In this document: in pieces, positions 32,840-41,898 of the stretch
Layout of the letters: each line of letters opens with the position of its first letter
Position numbering within the stretch: position 1 is the first letter of the stretch
Assembly: GCF_045062745.1 (NCBI RefSeq)
Contig: NZ_JBJGED010000004.1
Location: forward strand, 124,001-188,000
Length of the DNA stretch: 64,000 nt
Direction: 5' to 3'
Source: Paenibacillus_AA sp045062745
GTDB taxonomy: Bacteria > Bacillota > Bacilli > Paenibacillales > NBRC-103111
Translations under genes and position numbers: made by a program
Notes under the pieces: generated by a model
What the model saw: only the letters and a program-made list of their open reading frames with translations
Database searches by the model: none
What the model was told of the DNA's origin: nothing

Positions 32840-33751
32840 ATGAACTACGATTGTGCCATTGTCGGCGGCGGGCCGGCGGGATTAAATGCGGCGTTGGTGC
32901 TCGGCAGAGCGAGACGGAGCGTAGCGCTGCTGGATAACAGCCAGCCGAGGAACGGGGTGACCCACGCCTCCCACGGATTCATTACTCGGGACGGGATCCA
33001 GCCTTCAGAATTTCGACGCATCGCGTACGAGGAGGTGCTGAGCTACCCTTCGGTCCGGCATTGGAAGAACGAGGTAATCGATATTCAGCGGACGGAGCAT
33101 GGCTTCAACCTTTACAGCGATTCGAACGAGCAGATACACGCCCGCAAGCTGATTTTGGCTGCCGGGCTTCGGGAGGTGTTACCCGAGATAGAGGGGATAC
33201 GCGACTTTTACGGGAAAAGCTTGTTCGCCTGCCCGTTCTGCGACGGCTGGGAGCTGCGGGATCAACCGCTGGCGCTCGTTTCGGAGCATCCGGGCGTATT
33301 CCATAAGACCAAGCTGCTGCTCAATTGGAGCAGGGATCTCATCGTGTGCACCAACGGGAGCGATATTCTAACTCCCGAACAGCGGCAGCAGCTGGCATCC
33401 AGGGGCATCCGAAGCGTGGATACTCCGATCGCCGCCTTTTCCGGTCGGAACGGTTTGCTGGAGCGGGTGCATTTTACCGATGGCACGCAGATTGAGCGCA
33501 GCGGAGGATTTGTCGACCCCACTCAGATACCCAATGCCAAGTTCGATGAAGCGTTGGGGTATAAAACGGAAAAAAACGGAGGGATTGTTATCGATCCGAT
33601 GGGCAGGACCATGGCGGCCGGCGTATACGCAGCGGGGGACTCGGCCTATGTGATGCCTTCCCAATTGATTTATGCCGCAGCCTCCGGCAGCAAAGCGGCG
33701 ATGGGCGTTATGGCCGACCTGATTGAAGAAGAGTGGCAGCCACGGCTATGA
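32840..33751 (+). CDS. Thioredoxin-reductase-like flavoprotein lacking the NADPH motif
   Basis: A 303-residue FAD protein of the TrxB fold. The FAD motif CAIVGGGPAGLNAAL, the redox disulfide Cys131-Pro-Phe-Cys134 followed by DGWE, and the C-terminal GVYAAGDSAY are all present. Where thioredoxin reductase has the NADPH motif GGGDSA and the HRR arginines, this protein reads VSEHPGVFHKT and no such arginines. It may therefore take electrons from another donor, or pass them to oxygen as dithiol oxidases of the GliT type do. The ATG at 32840 fits the fold start. It is regulated with, and probably by, the Rrf2 gene. Confidence 0.87.
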   Translation: MNYDCAIVGGGPAGLNAALVLGRARRSVALLDNSQPRNGVTHASHGFITRDGIQPSEFRRIAYEEVLSYPSVRHWKNEVIDIQRTEHGFNLYSDSNEQIHARKLILAAGLREVLPEIEGIRDFYGKSLFACPFCDGWELRDQPLALVSEHPGVFHKTKLLLNWSRDLIVCTNGSDILTPEQRQQLASRGIRSVDTPIAAFSGRNGLLERVHFTDGTQIERSGGFVDPTQIPNAKFDEALGYKTEKNGGIVIDPMGRTMAAGVYAAGDSAYVMPSQLIYAAASGSKAAMGVMADLIEEEWQPRL

Positions 33752-33764
33752 TTGCCTAACCAAA

Positions 33765-33790
33765 AAAAGGACCGCCCAGGCGGTCCTTTT
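33765..33790. terminator. Bidirectional intrinsic terminator
   Basis: AAAAGGACCGCC / GGCGGTCCTTTT, with an A-run on the left and a T-run on the right. It serves the flavoprotein gene and the convergent aguAB operon. Confidence 0.9.
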
Positions 33791-33809
33791 GGCGTGCGGC
33801 GGCGAGCCG

Positions 33810-34685
33810 CTAAATCATCTGCTCCCCGTCGTACGACGTCATGATGCGGTACAGATCGGGCCGGCGGTCGCGGAAAATGCCCCACTCGATACGCTGTACC
33901 TCCAGCTGATCGAGGTCGAACTCGGCCACCAGCACGGTCTCCTCCGTGCGGCCGGCCTCCGCGACTAGGTTGCCCTGCGGCCCCGCGATGAACGAGGAGC
34001 CGTAGAACGTGATCGTCGAGTCGAGGTCCTCCTCGACGCCGACCCGGTTCGAAGCGACCACCGGCATCAGGTTGCTCGCGGCATGGCCGCGCATGCACAT
34101 CTGCCAGTGGTCCTTCGAGTCGATCCCGCTGTCCTGCGGCTCGGAGCCAATCGCGGTCGGGTAGAACAGCAGCTCCGCGCCCATCAGCGCCATGCAGCGG
34201 GCGGCCTCCGGGTACCACTGGTCCCAGCAGACGCCGACTCCGATCTTGGCATAGCGCGTGTTCCACACCTTGAATCCGGTGTCGCCCGGGTTGAAGTAGA
34301 ACTTCTCCTCATAGCCCGGCCCGTCCGGGATATGACTCTTGCGGTAGCGGCCCAGCACTTCGCCGTTCGCGTCGATCACGGCGAGCGAGTTATAGCGCGC
34401 ATAGTTCTTCTTCTCGTAGAAGCTGATCGGCAGCACGACTTGCAGCTCCTTCGCGATGCCGCGGAAGTGGTTCACCGCCTTGTTGTGCTCCAGCTCGGTC
34501 GCGTAGACGTAGTAGTCGGATTTCTCCTTTTGGCAGAAGTACGGCGTCTCGAACAGCTCCTGCAGCTGGATGATCTGTGCGCCCTGAGCGGCGGCTTGGC
34601 GTACGAGCTGTTCCGCCTTCGCAATATTTTCCTCTATATTCGTCGAGCAGCTCATCTGAGTGGCCGCTACGGTGACTTTACGCAT
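33810..34685 (-). CDS. aguB: N-carbamoylputrescine amidase
   Basis: A 291-residue nitrilase-superfamily amidase that hydrolyses N-carbamoylputrescine to putrescine, CO2 and ammonia. The catalytic triad is visible: Glu in QLQELFETPYF, Lys in RYRKSHIPDG and Cys in GVGVCWDQWYPEAAR. GAGGGA precedes the ATG. It lies 25 bases downstream of agmatine deiminase, with which it completes the agmatine route to putrescine. Confidence 0.96.
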   Translation of the reverse strand: MRKVTVAATQMSCSTNIEENIAKAEQLVRQAAAQGAQIIQLQELFETPYFCQKEKSDYYVYATELEHNKAVNHFRGIAKELQVVLPISFYEKKNYARYNSLAVIDANGEVLGRYRKSHIPDGPGYEEKFYFNPGDTGFKVWNTRYAKIGVGVCWDQWYPEAARCMALMGAELLFYPTAIGSEPQDSGIDSKDHWQMCMRGHAASNLMPVVASNRVGVEEDLDSTITFYGSSFIAGPQGNLVAEAGRTEETVLVAEFDLDQLEVQRIEWGIFRDRRPDLYRIMTSYDGEQMI

Positions 34686-34710
34686 CCGATTCCCTCATTT
34701 CCACATTGAA

Positions 34711-35742
34711 TTATTTCCCCGCAGGCATTTGCTGCGTCGTACAGTGGACGTTGCCGCCCTCCTTGATAATCGCCATCCCGTTCACGGTGCGGATGCGCCG
34801 GTCCGGGAAGCATTCTTGCAGCACCTTCGCCGCTAGCCGGTCCGTCGTAGCGGCCGTGCCGCCGAACACCGGCAGGACGATGCCGCCGTTCACGAAGTAA
34901 AAGTTCAGGTAGCTGAGCGTCAGCCGAGTATCGTCGAAGGTGGCCATCGGCGGCTGCTGGATCGGAATGATCTCGAGGTGCCGCCCTTGCGCGTCCTTCG
35001 CATCGTACAGAATCCGCAGGTTCTCCTGCGTGATCGCATAATTCGGATCCTCCGGGTCGTCGCATACCTGGATGAGCACCTTGCCGGGCGCGGCGAAACA
35101 GGCAATGTTGTCGACGTGGCCGTCCGTCTCGTCGCCGTCGAGACCGCGCTTCAGCCATATGATACGGCTCACGTTCAGATAGTCCTTCAAGTAGGCTTCG
35201 ATCTGCTCGCGGGACAAGTCCGGATTGCGGTTCGGATTCAAGAGGCACTCCTCGGTCGTGAGCAGCGTGCCCTCGCCATCCACATGCAGCGAGCCGCCCT
35301 CCATAACGAGCGGGGCGTCGAATCGGCGTACGCCGTAACGCTCCAGTACCTGCGGGGCCACGCCGTCGTCCAGATCCCAGGGCGCGTACTTCCCGCCCCA
35401 CGCATTGAAGCGCCAGTTCACGCCCGCGAGCTGGCCGTTCCCGTCCAGAACGAACGTCGGGCCGTTGTCCCGAAACCAGGCGTCATTGTGAGCGATCGGC
35501 AGCAGCTCCACATTCGGCGTATCAGGGAAGTAAGCGCGCACCTTCCCCACATCATCCGGATTCAGGATCAGCGTGACCGGCTCGAATTCGGCGATGGCTT
35601 TGGCGATCTCGGCGTAGCCCTGGGACACGGCCTCATAATCGTCCGGGAACACCATGGACGCTTGAACCGGCCAAGATAGGAACGTGCGTGTATGCGGAGC
35701 CCATTCAGGGGGCATCGAATAATTGAATTCTATTGGCTTCAT
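34711..35742 (-). CDS. aguA: Agmatine deiminase
   Basis: A 343-residue guanidino-modifying enzyme that converts agmatine to N-carbamoylputrescine. The catalytic cysteine lies near the C-terminus in EGGNVHCTTQQMP. Substrate-binding residues occur in PIAHNDAWFRDNGP and in the GLDGDETDGHVDN segment with the catalytic His and Asp. It is the first gene of the aguAB operon. Agmatine is probably supplied by an arginine decarboxylase encoded elsewhere. Confidence 0.96.
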   Translation of the reverse strand: MKPIEFNYSMPPEWAPHTRTFLSWPVQASMVFPDDYEAVSQGYAEIAKAIAEFEPVTLILNPDDVGKVRAYFPDTPNVELLPIAHNDAWFRDNGPTFVLDGNGQLAGVNWRFNAWGGKYAPWDLDDGVAPQVLERYGVRRFDAPLVMEGGSLHVDGEGTLLTTEECLLNPNRNPDLSREQIEAYLKDYLNVSRIIWLKRGLDGDETDGHVDNIACFAAPGKVLIQVCDDPEDPNYAITQENLRILYDAKDAQGRHLEIIPIQQPPMATFDDTRLTLSYLNFYFVNGGIVLPVFGGTAATTDRLAAKVLQECFPDRRIRTVNGMAIIKEGGNVHCTTQQMPAGK

Positions 35743-35949
35743 GGAAGGATCCTCTCGCTTCGTCGTAACATTAGAGCCGGGCGCGGCCCGGACCCTTCAC
35801 CATCATACCTTATATGCCCGTCGATTCTCAACCGGGACTCCCCTCCATACGGGACGTCACGGGCCGGAAGATTTGTGATATGCTAAGGTGGAGAGCTATA
35901 CCATTTATGAACTCCCGGAAGGGATACGGAATCGGGTGCAATATTAAGC

Positions 35950-36597
35950 ATGGACATCCCAGACCTTATGTCCTATATGACGGAAGAGCGTCTCAGAGAC
36001 GTGCTCGATCAATTCCGATCGTTCGGGCCGCTGCCTGGGATCGCTTTGACCTTTCTCAAATCGTTTATTCCCCCTCTGCCGACCCTGCTGATCGTAGGCG
36101 TCAACGCGGCGGTATATGGTCTATGGCTCGGCTTCCTGTACTCCTGGATCGGGATGGTGGCCGGGTGTCTCGTGACGTTCCTGGTCGTACGGCGCGTCTC
36201 GGAGCACCGGTACTTGCGGCGGTGGGCGGAAAAGCCGAAGGTGCAGAAGAGCATGCGGTGGATACGGCGCAATGCTTTCAGCTACGTGTTCCTGCTCAGT
36301 CTGTTTCCGGTCGGACCGTTCGTCATTATCAACATAGCAGCCGGACTCGCCCGTATGCCGTTGCGCTCATTCTTGCTCGCAGTCCTCGTCGGCAAGGGCA
36401 TCATGGTGCTGCTCGTGTCCTATATCGGGCATGACTTGGCGCGATTCGTACGCAATCCCTGGGAGCTGCTCTATGTGGTCGCGTTCGTCGGGGTGTCCCT
36501 GTGGCTCGTTCGCGCCATCGAAGCCCGGTTCTCCCGGAGGGACCCTTTACTTGAGGAACCAAGTACAATCGAACAAGCAGGAGGAAACCGCCATTGA
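35950..36597 (+). CDS. VTT-domain (TVP38/TMEM64, DedA-related) membrane protein
   Basis: A 215-residue membrane protein with about five helices. The VTT signature appears as FIPPLPTLLIVGVNAAVYG and later FLLSLFPVGPFVIINIAAG, both containing conserved prolines and glycines. Members are linked to lipid flipping and membrane potential homeostasis. The 3' end overlaps the TTG start of the response regulator by four bases, so it is the first gene of that operon. A membrane-stress role together with the downstream exporter is plausible. Confidence 0.85.
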   Translation: MDIPDLMSYMTEERLRDVLDQFRSFGPLPGIALTFLKSFIPPLPTLLIVGVNAAVYGLWLGFLYSWIGMVAGCLVTFLVVRRVSEHRYLRRWAEKPKVQKSMRWIRRNAFSYVFLLSLFPVGPFVIINIAAGLARMPLRSFLLAVLVGKGIMVLLVSYIGHDLARFVRNPWELLYVVAFVGVSLWLVRAIEARFSRRDPLLEEPSTIEQAGGNRH

Positions 36598-37250
36598 CGA
36601 TTAAAGTACTGATCGCCGACGATAACTCTTTCATTCGGGAAGGGATGAAAATTATTTTGGGCACCTTCACCGAATTCGAAGTGGTCGCTACGGTCGAAGA
36701 CGGGCAGCAAGCGGTCGATTATTGCCTGGCCCATGAAGTGGACGTAGCGTTGCTCGACGTCCGTATGCCCAATATGAACGGGGTGGAGGCGACCCGACGG
36801 CTGACGGAGGAGACGAAGACTAGGGCGCTCATCCTGACGACGTTCGACGAGGACGACTACATCCGGGGCGCGATCAAGAACGGCGCGAAGGGCTATTTGC
36901 TCAAGAACAACGATCCAGAGCGGATCCGCGATGCCATTATTAGCGTGCATAAAGGGAACAATGTTCTGCAGGACGCTGTGCTCGAAAAGCTCATGGTAGG
37001 CATGGCCGAAGAGAAGCAACCGGAGCCGGCCGCCAAGATCGACGTAAGCCTGTTCACCGACCGGGAGCAGGATATAATGGCACTGATCGCCCAAGGCTTG
37101 TCGAACAAGGAAATCTCGAAGCAGCTATTCATCTCGGAGGGCACGATCGCGAACTACATTACTTCCATCCTGGGCAAGACGGGGCTCGAGCATCGCACGC
37201 AGATCGCGATCTACTATCTCACCGGGAAAGGGAATTCATCGAGGAATTGA
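36594..37250 (+). CDS. NarL-type response regulator, LnrK-like
   Basis: A 218-residue response regulator with phosphoacceptor Asp55 (VALLDVRMPN) and a C-terminal LuxR-type HTH (LIAQGLSNKEISKQLFISEG). It starts with TTG nine bases after AGGAGG, overlapping the VTT gene. It is followed directly by its kinase and by an ABC-2 exporter. This is the gene set of the linearmycin-resistance system LnrJK-LnrLMN (formerly YfiJKLMN) of B. subtilis, although regulator and kinase are in reverse order here. Confidence 0.92.
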   Translation: MTIKVLIADDNSFIREGMKIILGTFTEFEVVATVEDGQQAVDYCLAHEVDVALLDVRMPNMNGVEATRRLTEETKTRALILTTFDEDDYIRGAIKNGAKGYLLKNNDPERIRDAIISVHKGNNVLQDAVLEKLMVGMAEEKQPEPAAKIDVSLFTDREQDIMALIAQGLSNKEISKQLFISEGTIANYITSILGKTGLEHRTQIAIYYLTGKGNSSRN

Positions 37251-37251
37251 C

Positions 37252-38355
37252 ATGGAATTATGGATGATCATAACGAAGCTGATCGTGCTGTTCTTCATTA
37301 TGCTCCGGTATGTGCTGCTGCAGATGACCGATTTGCCGTGGGTCGTGTTCGCCGTGCTGTTATATTTCTCCCTCAATCTGGCTCTATACATTGTGAAACG
37401 GCCTAGGTGGAAAACAGCGATCAGCCTCGTCTCCGTGGTGCTCGTCCTCGTGTTCTACCAGCACATTCACCCGCTGTTCATCCTGCTCCTGCCGATCAAC
37501 ATCTGCGAGCTCGCCTCGGCATGGTTCTCGAGAAGCGGGATCGTATTTTTATCGGCGCTGCTGCCTGTCATATTCCTGCCTACGGACGAGATGGCGCTGT
37601 ACGCCGTTATGGCGGCGCTCTGTTCCCTCATCTTCAAAATGGCGGAGACGTATTCGGCGCGGGTGAGCCGCTGGGAGCAGATCGCGACCACGCTGCGAAG
37701 AGACATGCAGAGGCTGACCAAAAACCTGAATGAGAATCAGGAGTACATCCAGCAGTCGGAGTACACGATCAAGCTGGAGGAGCGCAACCGCGTGTCCCAA
37801 GAAATTCACGACCAGGTCGGGCATACGATGGCGGGAGCCTTGATCCAGATGGAAGCGTCCAAGCGGCTCATGGCCACGAATCAGGAGCAGGCGACGCAGC
37901 TGCTGCAGAACGCGATTCAGCTGTCGAAGGAAGGGCTCGAGCAAATCCGGATGACACTCAAGAACATGAAGCCGCCGCTCGAGCAGCTCGGCATCAGCCG
38001 ACTGCAGCTGTTCATCAATGAGTTCGCCGCCCGGAATCAGGTGCAGGCTACGCTCGTCCATAAAGGCGATCTCGAACAGATTATGCCGATTCATTGGAAG
38101 ATCATTCAGGAGAACGTCACCGAAGCGCTGACCAATGCGATGAAATACGGTGAGCCGCGGACGATCTCGGTCGAGATCCATGTGCTGAACAAGTTCATCA
38201 AGGCGGTCGTGCACAATGACGGCAAGAGCGCGGCCAAGATCAAGAAAGGACTCGGTATCCTCGGCATGGAGGAGCGGACGGCTACCGTACGCGGTACGCT
38301 CATCGTGGACGGCACCAACGGGTTCTCCGTCACGACATTGATTCCTATCTCATGA
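37252..38355 (+). CDS. Membrane histidine kinase, LnrJ-like
   Basis: A 367-residue kinase. The first 130 residues hold about five to six helices with almost no extracellular loops, so it probably senses a signal within the membrane. A coiled linker (130-170) leads to HisKA_3 with His186 (RVSQEIHDQVG) and an ATPase domain (NVTEALTNAMKYG, then GLGILGMEERTATV). Membrane-embedded sensing of amphipathic antibiotics is known for LnrJ. GAGGAA precedes the ATG, two bases after the regulator stop. Confidence 0.9.
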   Translation: MELWMIITKLIVLFFIMLRYVLLQMTDLPWVVFAVLLYFSLNLALYIVKRPRWKTAISLVSVVLVLVFYQHIHPLFILLLPINICELASAWFSRSGIVFLSALLPVIFLPTDEMALYAVMAALCSLIFKMAETYSARVSRWEQIATTLRRDMQRLTKNLNENQEYIQQSEYTIKLEERNRVSQEIHDQVGHTMAGALIQMEASKRLMATNQEQATQLLQNAIQLSKEGLEQIRMTLKNMKPPLEQLGISRLQLFINEFAARNQVQATLVHKGDLEQIMPIHWKIIQENVTEALTNAMKYGEPRTISVEIHVLNKFIKAVVHNDGKSAAKIKKGLGILGMEERTATVRGTLIVDGTNGFSVTTLIPIS

Positions 38356-38431
38356 ACGCTTCATGAACCGGCTCCCGCATTCTCATTCCCACAACATGAA
38401 ATTTCTCATACGCAAAAGATGAACTTCTGCA

Positions 38432-38462
38432 CTGACGCGGGTTCGTCTTTTTCTTTTATACT
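38432..38462 (+). promoter_or_regulatory. Candidate regulated promoter of the ABC-2 exporter
   Basis: A good -10 TATACT (38457-38462) with a poor -35 (CTGACG at 38432, spacing 19) stands in a 142-base gap between the kinase and the ATPase gene. A weak -35 suits activation by the upstream response regulator. I found no clear regulator binding repeat. Confidence 0.4.
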
Positions 38463-38497
38463 TACGTCATAACCAGTAGCGAAGAGGTGGAAGCTCC

Positions 38498-39442
38498 ATG
38501 AACGTCTTGGATATTAAGAAGCTAACGAAAAAATTCGATGATTTTATCGCGGTGGATCAAATGTCGCTGTCTGTGGCCGAGGGCGAAATCTTCGGGTTCC
38601 TGGGCGCAAACGGCGCCGGCAAGAGCACGACGATCAATATGATCGCAGGGCTGCTGCGTATCGACGACGGCGAGATCCTGCTGCTCGGCCAGAACATCGC
38701 GAAGAACAGCCGGTTCGCCAAAATGAATATCGGTATCGTTCCCCAAGATATCGCGATCTATGAGCAATTGACGGCGTACGAGAACGTGAAATTTTTCGCC
38801 GGGCTGTACGGGCTTCGGGGGGCCGAGCTGAACAACCGCGTCGAGGAAGCGCTCGAGTTCGTGGGGCTCGCCGACAAGGCGAAGAGCTACCCGAAGAACT
38901 TTTCCGGCGGGATGAAGCGGAGACTGAACATCGCTTGCGCCATCGCCCACCGGCCGAAGCTGATCATCATGGACGAACCGACCGTCGGCATCGACCCGCA
39001 GTCGCGGAATTACATCCTGGGCTCGGTGAAGAAGCTGAACGAGATGGGCAGCACGATCATCTACACGAGCCACTACATGGAGGAAGTCGAGGAGATTTGC
39101 ACGCGCATCGCCATCGTCGATCACGGCAAGGTCATCGCCGAAGGGACGAAGGAGCAGCTGAAGGCGATTATCACGAACACGAAGGACGTCTGGCTCGAGG
39201 TCAAATCGACCGAGGCGATCGACACGGGCCGCCTCCAGGCCATTCCTGGCGTCAACGCGGTGGACGTGGAAGAGAATCGCGTCAAGATCAATTCCAGTGT
39301 CGCCGTCAGCAACTTGAACAAAATCATTCAATACATGATTTCGAATAACATCGAGATCCGATCGGTCGAGGAGCAGGCGCCCAGCTTGGAAACGGTGTTC
39401 CTGACGCTGACCGGACGCAATCTGCGGGATACGGCGCAATAG
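38498..39442 (+). CDS. ABC-2 exporter ATPase, LnrL/DrrA type
   Basis: A 314-residue ATPase with Walker A GANGAGKST, signature FSGGMKRRL, Walker B LIIMDEPTVGID and a C-terminal extension of about 90 residues as in drug-exporter ATPases (DrrA). GAGGTGG precedes the ATG. It powers the two permeases that follow. The neighbouring two-component genes suggest induction by a membrane-active antibiotic. Confidence 0.93.
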   Translation: MNVLDIKKLTKKFDDFIAVDQMSLSVAEGEIFGFLGANGAGKSTTINMIAGLLRIDDGEILLLGQNIAKNSRFAKMNIGIVPQDIAIYEQLTAYENVKFFAGLYGLRGAELNNRVEEALEFVGLADKAKSYPKNFSGGMKRRLNIACAIAHRPKLIIMDEPTVGIDPQSRNYILGSVKKLNEMGSTIIYTSHYMEEVEEICTRIAIVDHGKVIAEGTKEQLKAIITNTKDVWLEVKSTEAIDTGRLQAIPGVNAVDVEENRVKINSSVAVSNLNKIIQYMISNNIEIRSVEEQAPSLETVFLTLTGRNLRDTAQ

Positions 39443-39460
39443 GAGGAGGTCGCGAACGTG

Positions 39461-40579
39461 ATGAATATATGGAACATTGCCAAGAATGGCTTTAAGACCG
39501 ATTTTCGGGACCGGCGCACCCTCTTCTTCATGCTGTTGTTTCCGATCGTCCTGATGCTCGTGCTGGGTTCGGCGCTCTCGAACGCCTTCGATTCGCATTC
39601 GCAGATCAAGATCGGTGACATGACAGTCCTCTACAAGGACAACGGAGGATCGTTCTCGCCTTACTTCCAAGCATTCGCCCGGGAAGTCGAATCGTCCGGC
39701 GTGCACTTCAAGGCGGTTGGACCGGACGTGGACGCCCTGAAGGAAGTGGAGACTTATAAAGCGACGGGGTACTTGGAAATCACGGAGCAAGGCGCGCATC
39801 TGTACGGAAGCGCACAAAGCACGGTCGAAAGCAATATCGTGCAAGCGATGCTGAGCACGTTCATCGATCAATATAATGTGGCGGCCGAGCTCGCCAAGCT
39901 CGATCCGAAGGCGGCGGCCGCGGTGTTCACGGGACCTGGCAACCGCACCTACATTCAGGAAGCTTCGCTCAATTCAACGAAACAGCCAGGTTCGATGGAC
40001 TACTACGCAATAGCTATGACTACGATGATTGCGCTGTATGCCGCCATGGGGTCCAGCCACCTGATTACAGGAGAACGGCAGCGGAAGACCGGCGAACGCC
40101 TGATCGCCGCCCCGATCAGCAAGACGGAGATTTTCACAGGGAAAGTGCTGGGCAGCTTGGCCGTCAACTTCCTCTGCATCCTCGTCATCGTGCTGTTCAG
40201 CAAATACGCCTTCAACGCTTATTGGGGCGATCATTTGGGGCAAGTGTTCGCGGTGTTCCTGACGGAAGTGATCATGGCGGTCAGCCTGGGCCTGGGCCTG
40301 AGCTACATCGCCGAGAATGGCGCCCGCATGATCGTGATGGTGTTCGTGCAAGTCGCCTCGTTCCTGGGAGGAGCATACTTCCCCATGGGGGATGCGGAAG
40401 GGATCTTCGCCCTGATCGGCAAGCTGAATCCGCTGCAATGGACGAATACGGCGGTGACGCAGATTGTCTATTCCAATGATTTCTCGGCCGGGCTCCAGGC
40501 GATCCTCCTGAACCTCGGGCTCGCCGCGCTGTTCCTGCTCGTCTCTATCGTCTCCATGCGCAGAAAGGAAGGGCTCTAA
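39461..40579 (+). CDS. ABC-2 exporter permease, LnrM-like
   Basis: A 372-residue ABC-2 permease: one N-terminal helix (FFMLLFPIVLMLVLGSAL), an extracellular domain of about 150 residues, then five or so helices with the RQRKTGERLIAAPISKTE coupling region. A GTG at 39458 and the ATG at 39461 are both possible after AGGAGGAGG; ATG is chosen. It is homologous in layout to the next gene, so the exporter core is likely a heterodimer. Confidence 0.9.
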   Translation: MNIWNIAKNGFKTDFRDRRTLFFMLLFPIVLMLVLGSALSNAFDSHSQIKIGDMTVLYKDNGGSFSPYFQAFAREVESSGVHFKAVGPDVDALKEVETYKATGYLEITEQGAHLYGSAQSTVESNIVQAMLSTFIDQYNVAAELAKLDPKAAAAVFTGPGNRTYIQEASLNSTKQPGSMDYYAIAMTTMIALYAAMGSSHLITGERQRKTGERLIAAPISKTEIFTGKVLGSLAVNFLCILVIVLFSKYAFNAYWGDHLGQVFAVFLTEVIMAVSLGLGLSYIAENGARMIVMVFVQVASFLGGAYFPMGDAEGIFALIGKLNPLQWTNTAVTQIVYSNDFSAGLQAILLNLGLAALFLLVSIVSMRRKEGL

Positions 40580-40580
40580 G

Positions 40581-41726
40581 ATGAAAGATATTGTATGGCT
40601 CATGCGTAATGTCCGCAAGGTAGCCTTCTCCAGCAAACGCAGCATCCTGTTGTACTTCGGCCTGCCGATCATCGGCATCCTGGTGTCGCTCCTCCTGTAC
40701 GGAGGCGGCCAGGAGAATATCGTCCGCATAGGGGTAGTGAACCACGACTCGAATGTGTTGGCCGCGGACACCGTTAGCTTCATGGAAGGTCTAGAGCACA
40801 CGAAGGTGAAGGTGATCGAAGCATCTGAGGCGGAAGAGCAATTGACATCCGGGAAATTGGACAGCGTTGTTCAACTGGACGCCGGGTTCTCGCAAAGCCT
40901 GCGGGACGGCAATCCGGCCGGCATCCACCTCGTCTCGATCAAGGGAGCGCAAGTAACCTCGTTCGTAAAAGCTTACCTGTACAGCTATATCGACAACGTC
41001 GCCGCGATCGGCCGTACGACCAACGGCAATGCCGCGCAGTTCGATCAAGCCTATGCCGGGTACCGGCAGTCCGCGTTCAAGCTGACGACGACTACGGTAG
41101 AGGACGATTCGGCTACCCAAGAGATGACGTACCAGACGATCGGCTTCCTGATCATGTTCATGCTGTTCTCGGCGGTCAACCTGTCGGATCTCATCTTGAG
41201 CGAGAAGGTGTCGCGGACCTACTTCCGCCTGCTGTCCACGCCCATTCATGCCCGACAGTACGTCGCTTCGAACGTCCTCGTGAACTTTATCGTCATGACG
41301 CTGCAGATCGTCATTACGCTAGGGATGGTTCGGTACGTGTTCCGCATCGATCCCGGCATTCCGCTGTGGCAGCTGTTCGTGCTGATGCTGATGTTCGCCT
41401 TGCCCGCGATCGGTCTGTCTCTCGCCATCGTGGCGTTCGCGAAGAGCAAGAGCGCGGCTAACGCGATGCAGAACCTGATTATCACGCCGACTTGCCTGCT
41501 GGCCGGCTGCTTCTTCCCGGTCGAGATCATGCCGGAGACCGTGCGCAAAATCGGGGAGTTCCTGCCGCAGCGTTGGCTGCTCGACGGCTTGACCCGGCTG
41601 CAGCAAGGCGAGGCGTTCTCGGGGCTATACTTGAACCTGCTCGTGCTGCTGGCGTTCGCCCTGGCATTCTTCCTGCTCGCCGTCTATCGGTTTAGTAAAA
41701 ACAATGACGCCCGTCTGTTTGGGTGA
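40581..41726 (+). CDS. ABC-2 exporter permease, LnrN-like
   Basis: A 381-residue ABC-2 permease of the same architecture as its upstream neighbour (first helix near residue 25, extracellular domain to about 190, then five or so helices ending near residue 375). It starts one base after the previous stop, so translation is coupled. A strong terminator follows nine bases after the stop and closes the unit. Confidence 0.9.
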   Translation: MKDIVWLMRNVRKVAFSSKRSILLYFGLPIIGILVSLLLYGGGQENIVRIGVVNHDSNVLAADTVSFMEGLEHTKVKVIEASEAEEQLTSGKLDSVVQLDAGFSQSLRDGNPAGIHLVSIKGAQVTSFVKAYLYSYIDNVAAIGRTTNGNAAQFDQAYAGYRQSAFKLTTTTVEDDSATQEMTYQTIGFLIMFMLFSAVNLSDLILSEKVSRTYFRLLSTPIHARQYVASNVLVNFIVMTLQIVITLGMVRYVFRIDPGIPLWQLFVLMLMFALPAIGLSLAIVAFAKSKSAANAMQNLIITPTCLLAGCFFPVEIMPETVRKIGEFLPQRWLLDGLTRLQQGEAFSGLYLNLLVLLAFALAFFLLAVYRFSKNNDARLFG

Positions 41727-41734
41727 TTTAGTTA

Positions 41735-41783
41735 AGAGAATGTCGCCCCTAGTTCAAAGGAGCAGACATTCTCTGTTTTTTTT
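41735..41783 (+). terminator. Intrinsic terminator of the exporter operon
   Basis: AGAGAATGTC (41735-41744) pairs with GACATTCTCT (41765-41774), followed by G and eight Ts. Confidence 0.9.
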
Positions 41784-41799
41784 ATGGATAGCCATCTTC

Positions 41800-41835
41800 A
41801 CTGACATAATGCTGTCAGTGGATAGGGGGTATAGT
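41800..41835 (+). promoter_or_regulatory. Palindrome and -10 box before the dinB-like gene
   Basis: ACTGACA-TAATGC-TGTCAGT is a perfect inverted repeat (41800-41819). TATAGT at 41830-41835 is a good -10, and the -35 position falls inside the palindrome, where there is no consensus -35. This suggests a bound regulator. Confidence 0.5.
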
Positions 41836-41898
41836 AGAGACATGAAGATCGCGGCGACGCTGATCGAATCCTTATCCCACGAATGGAGGCTATCTTTT

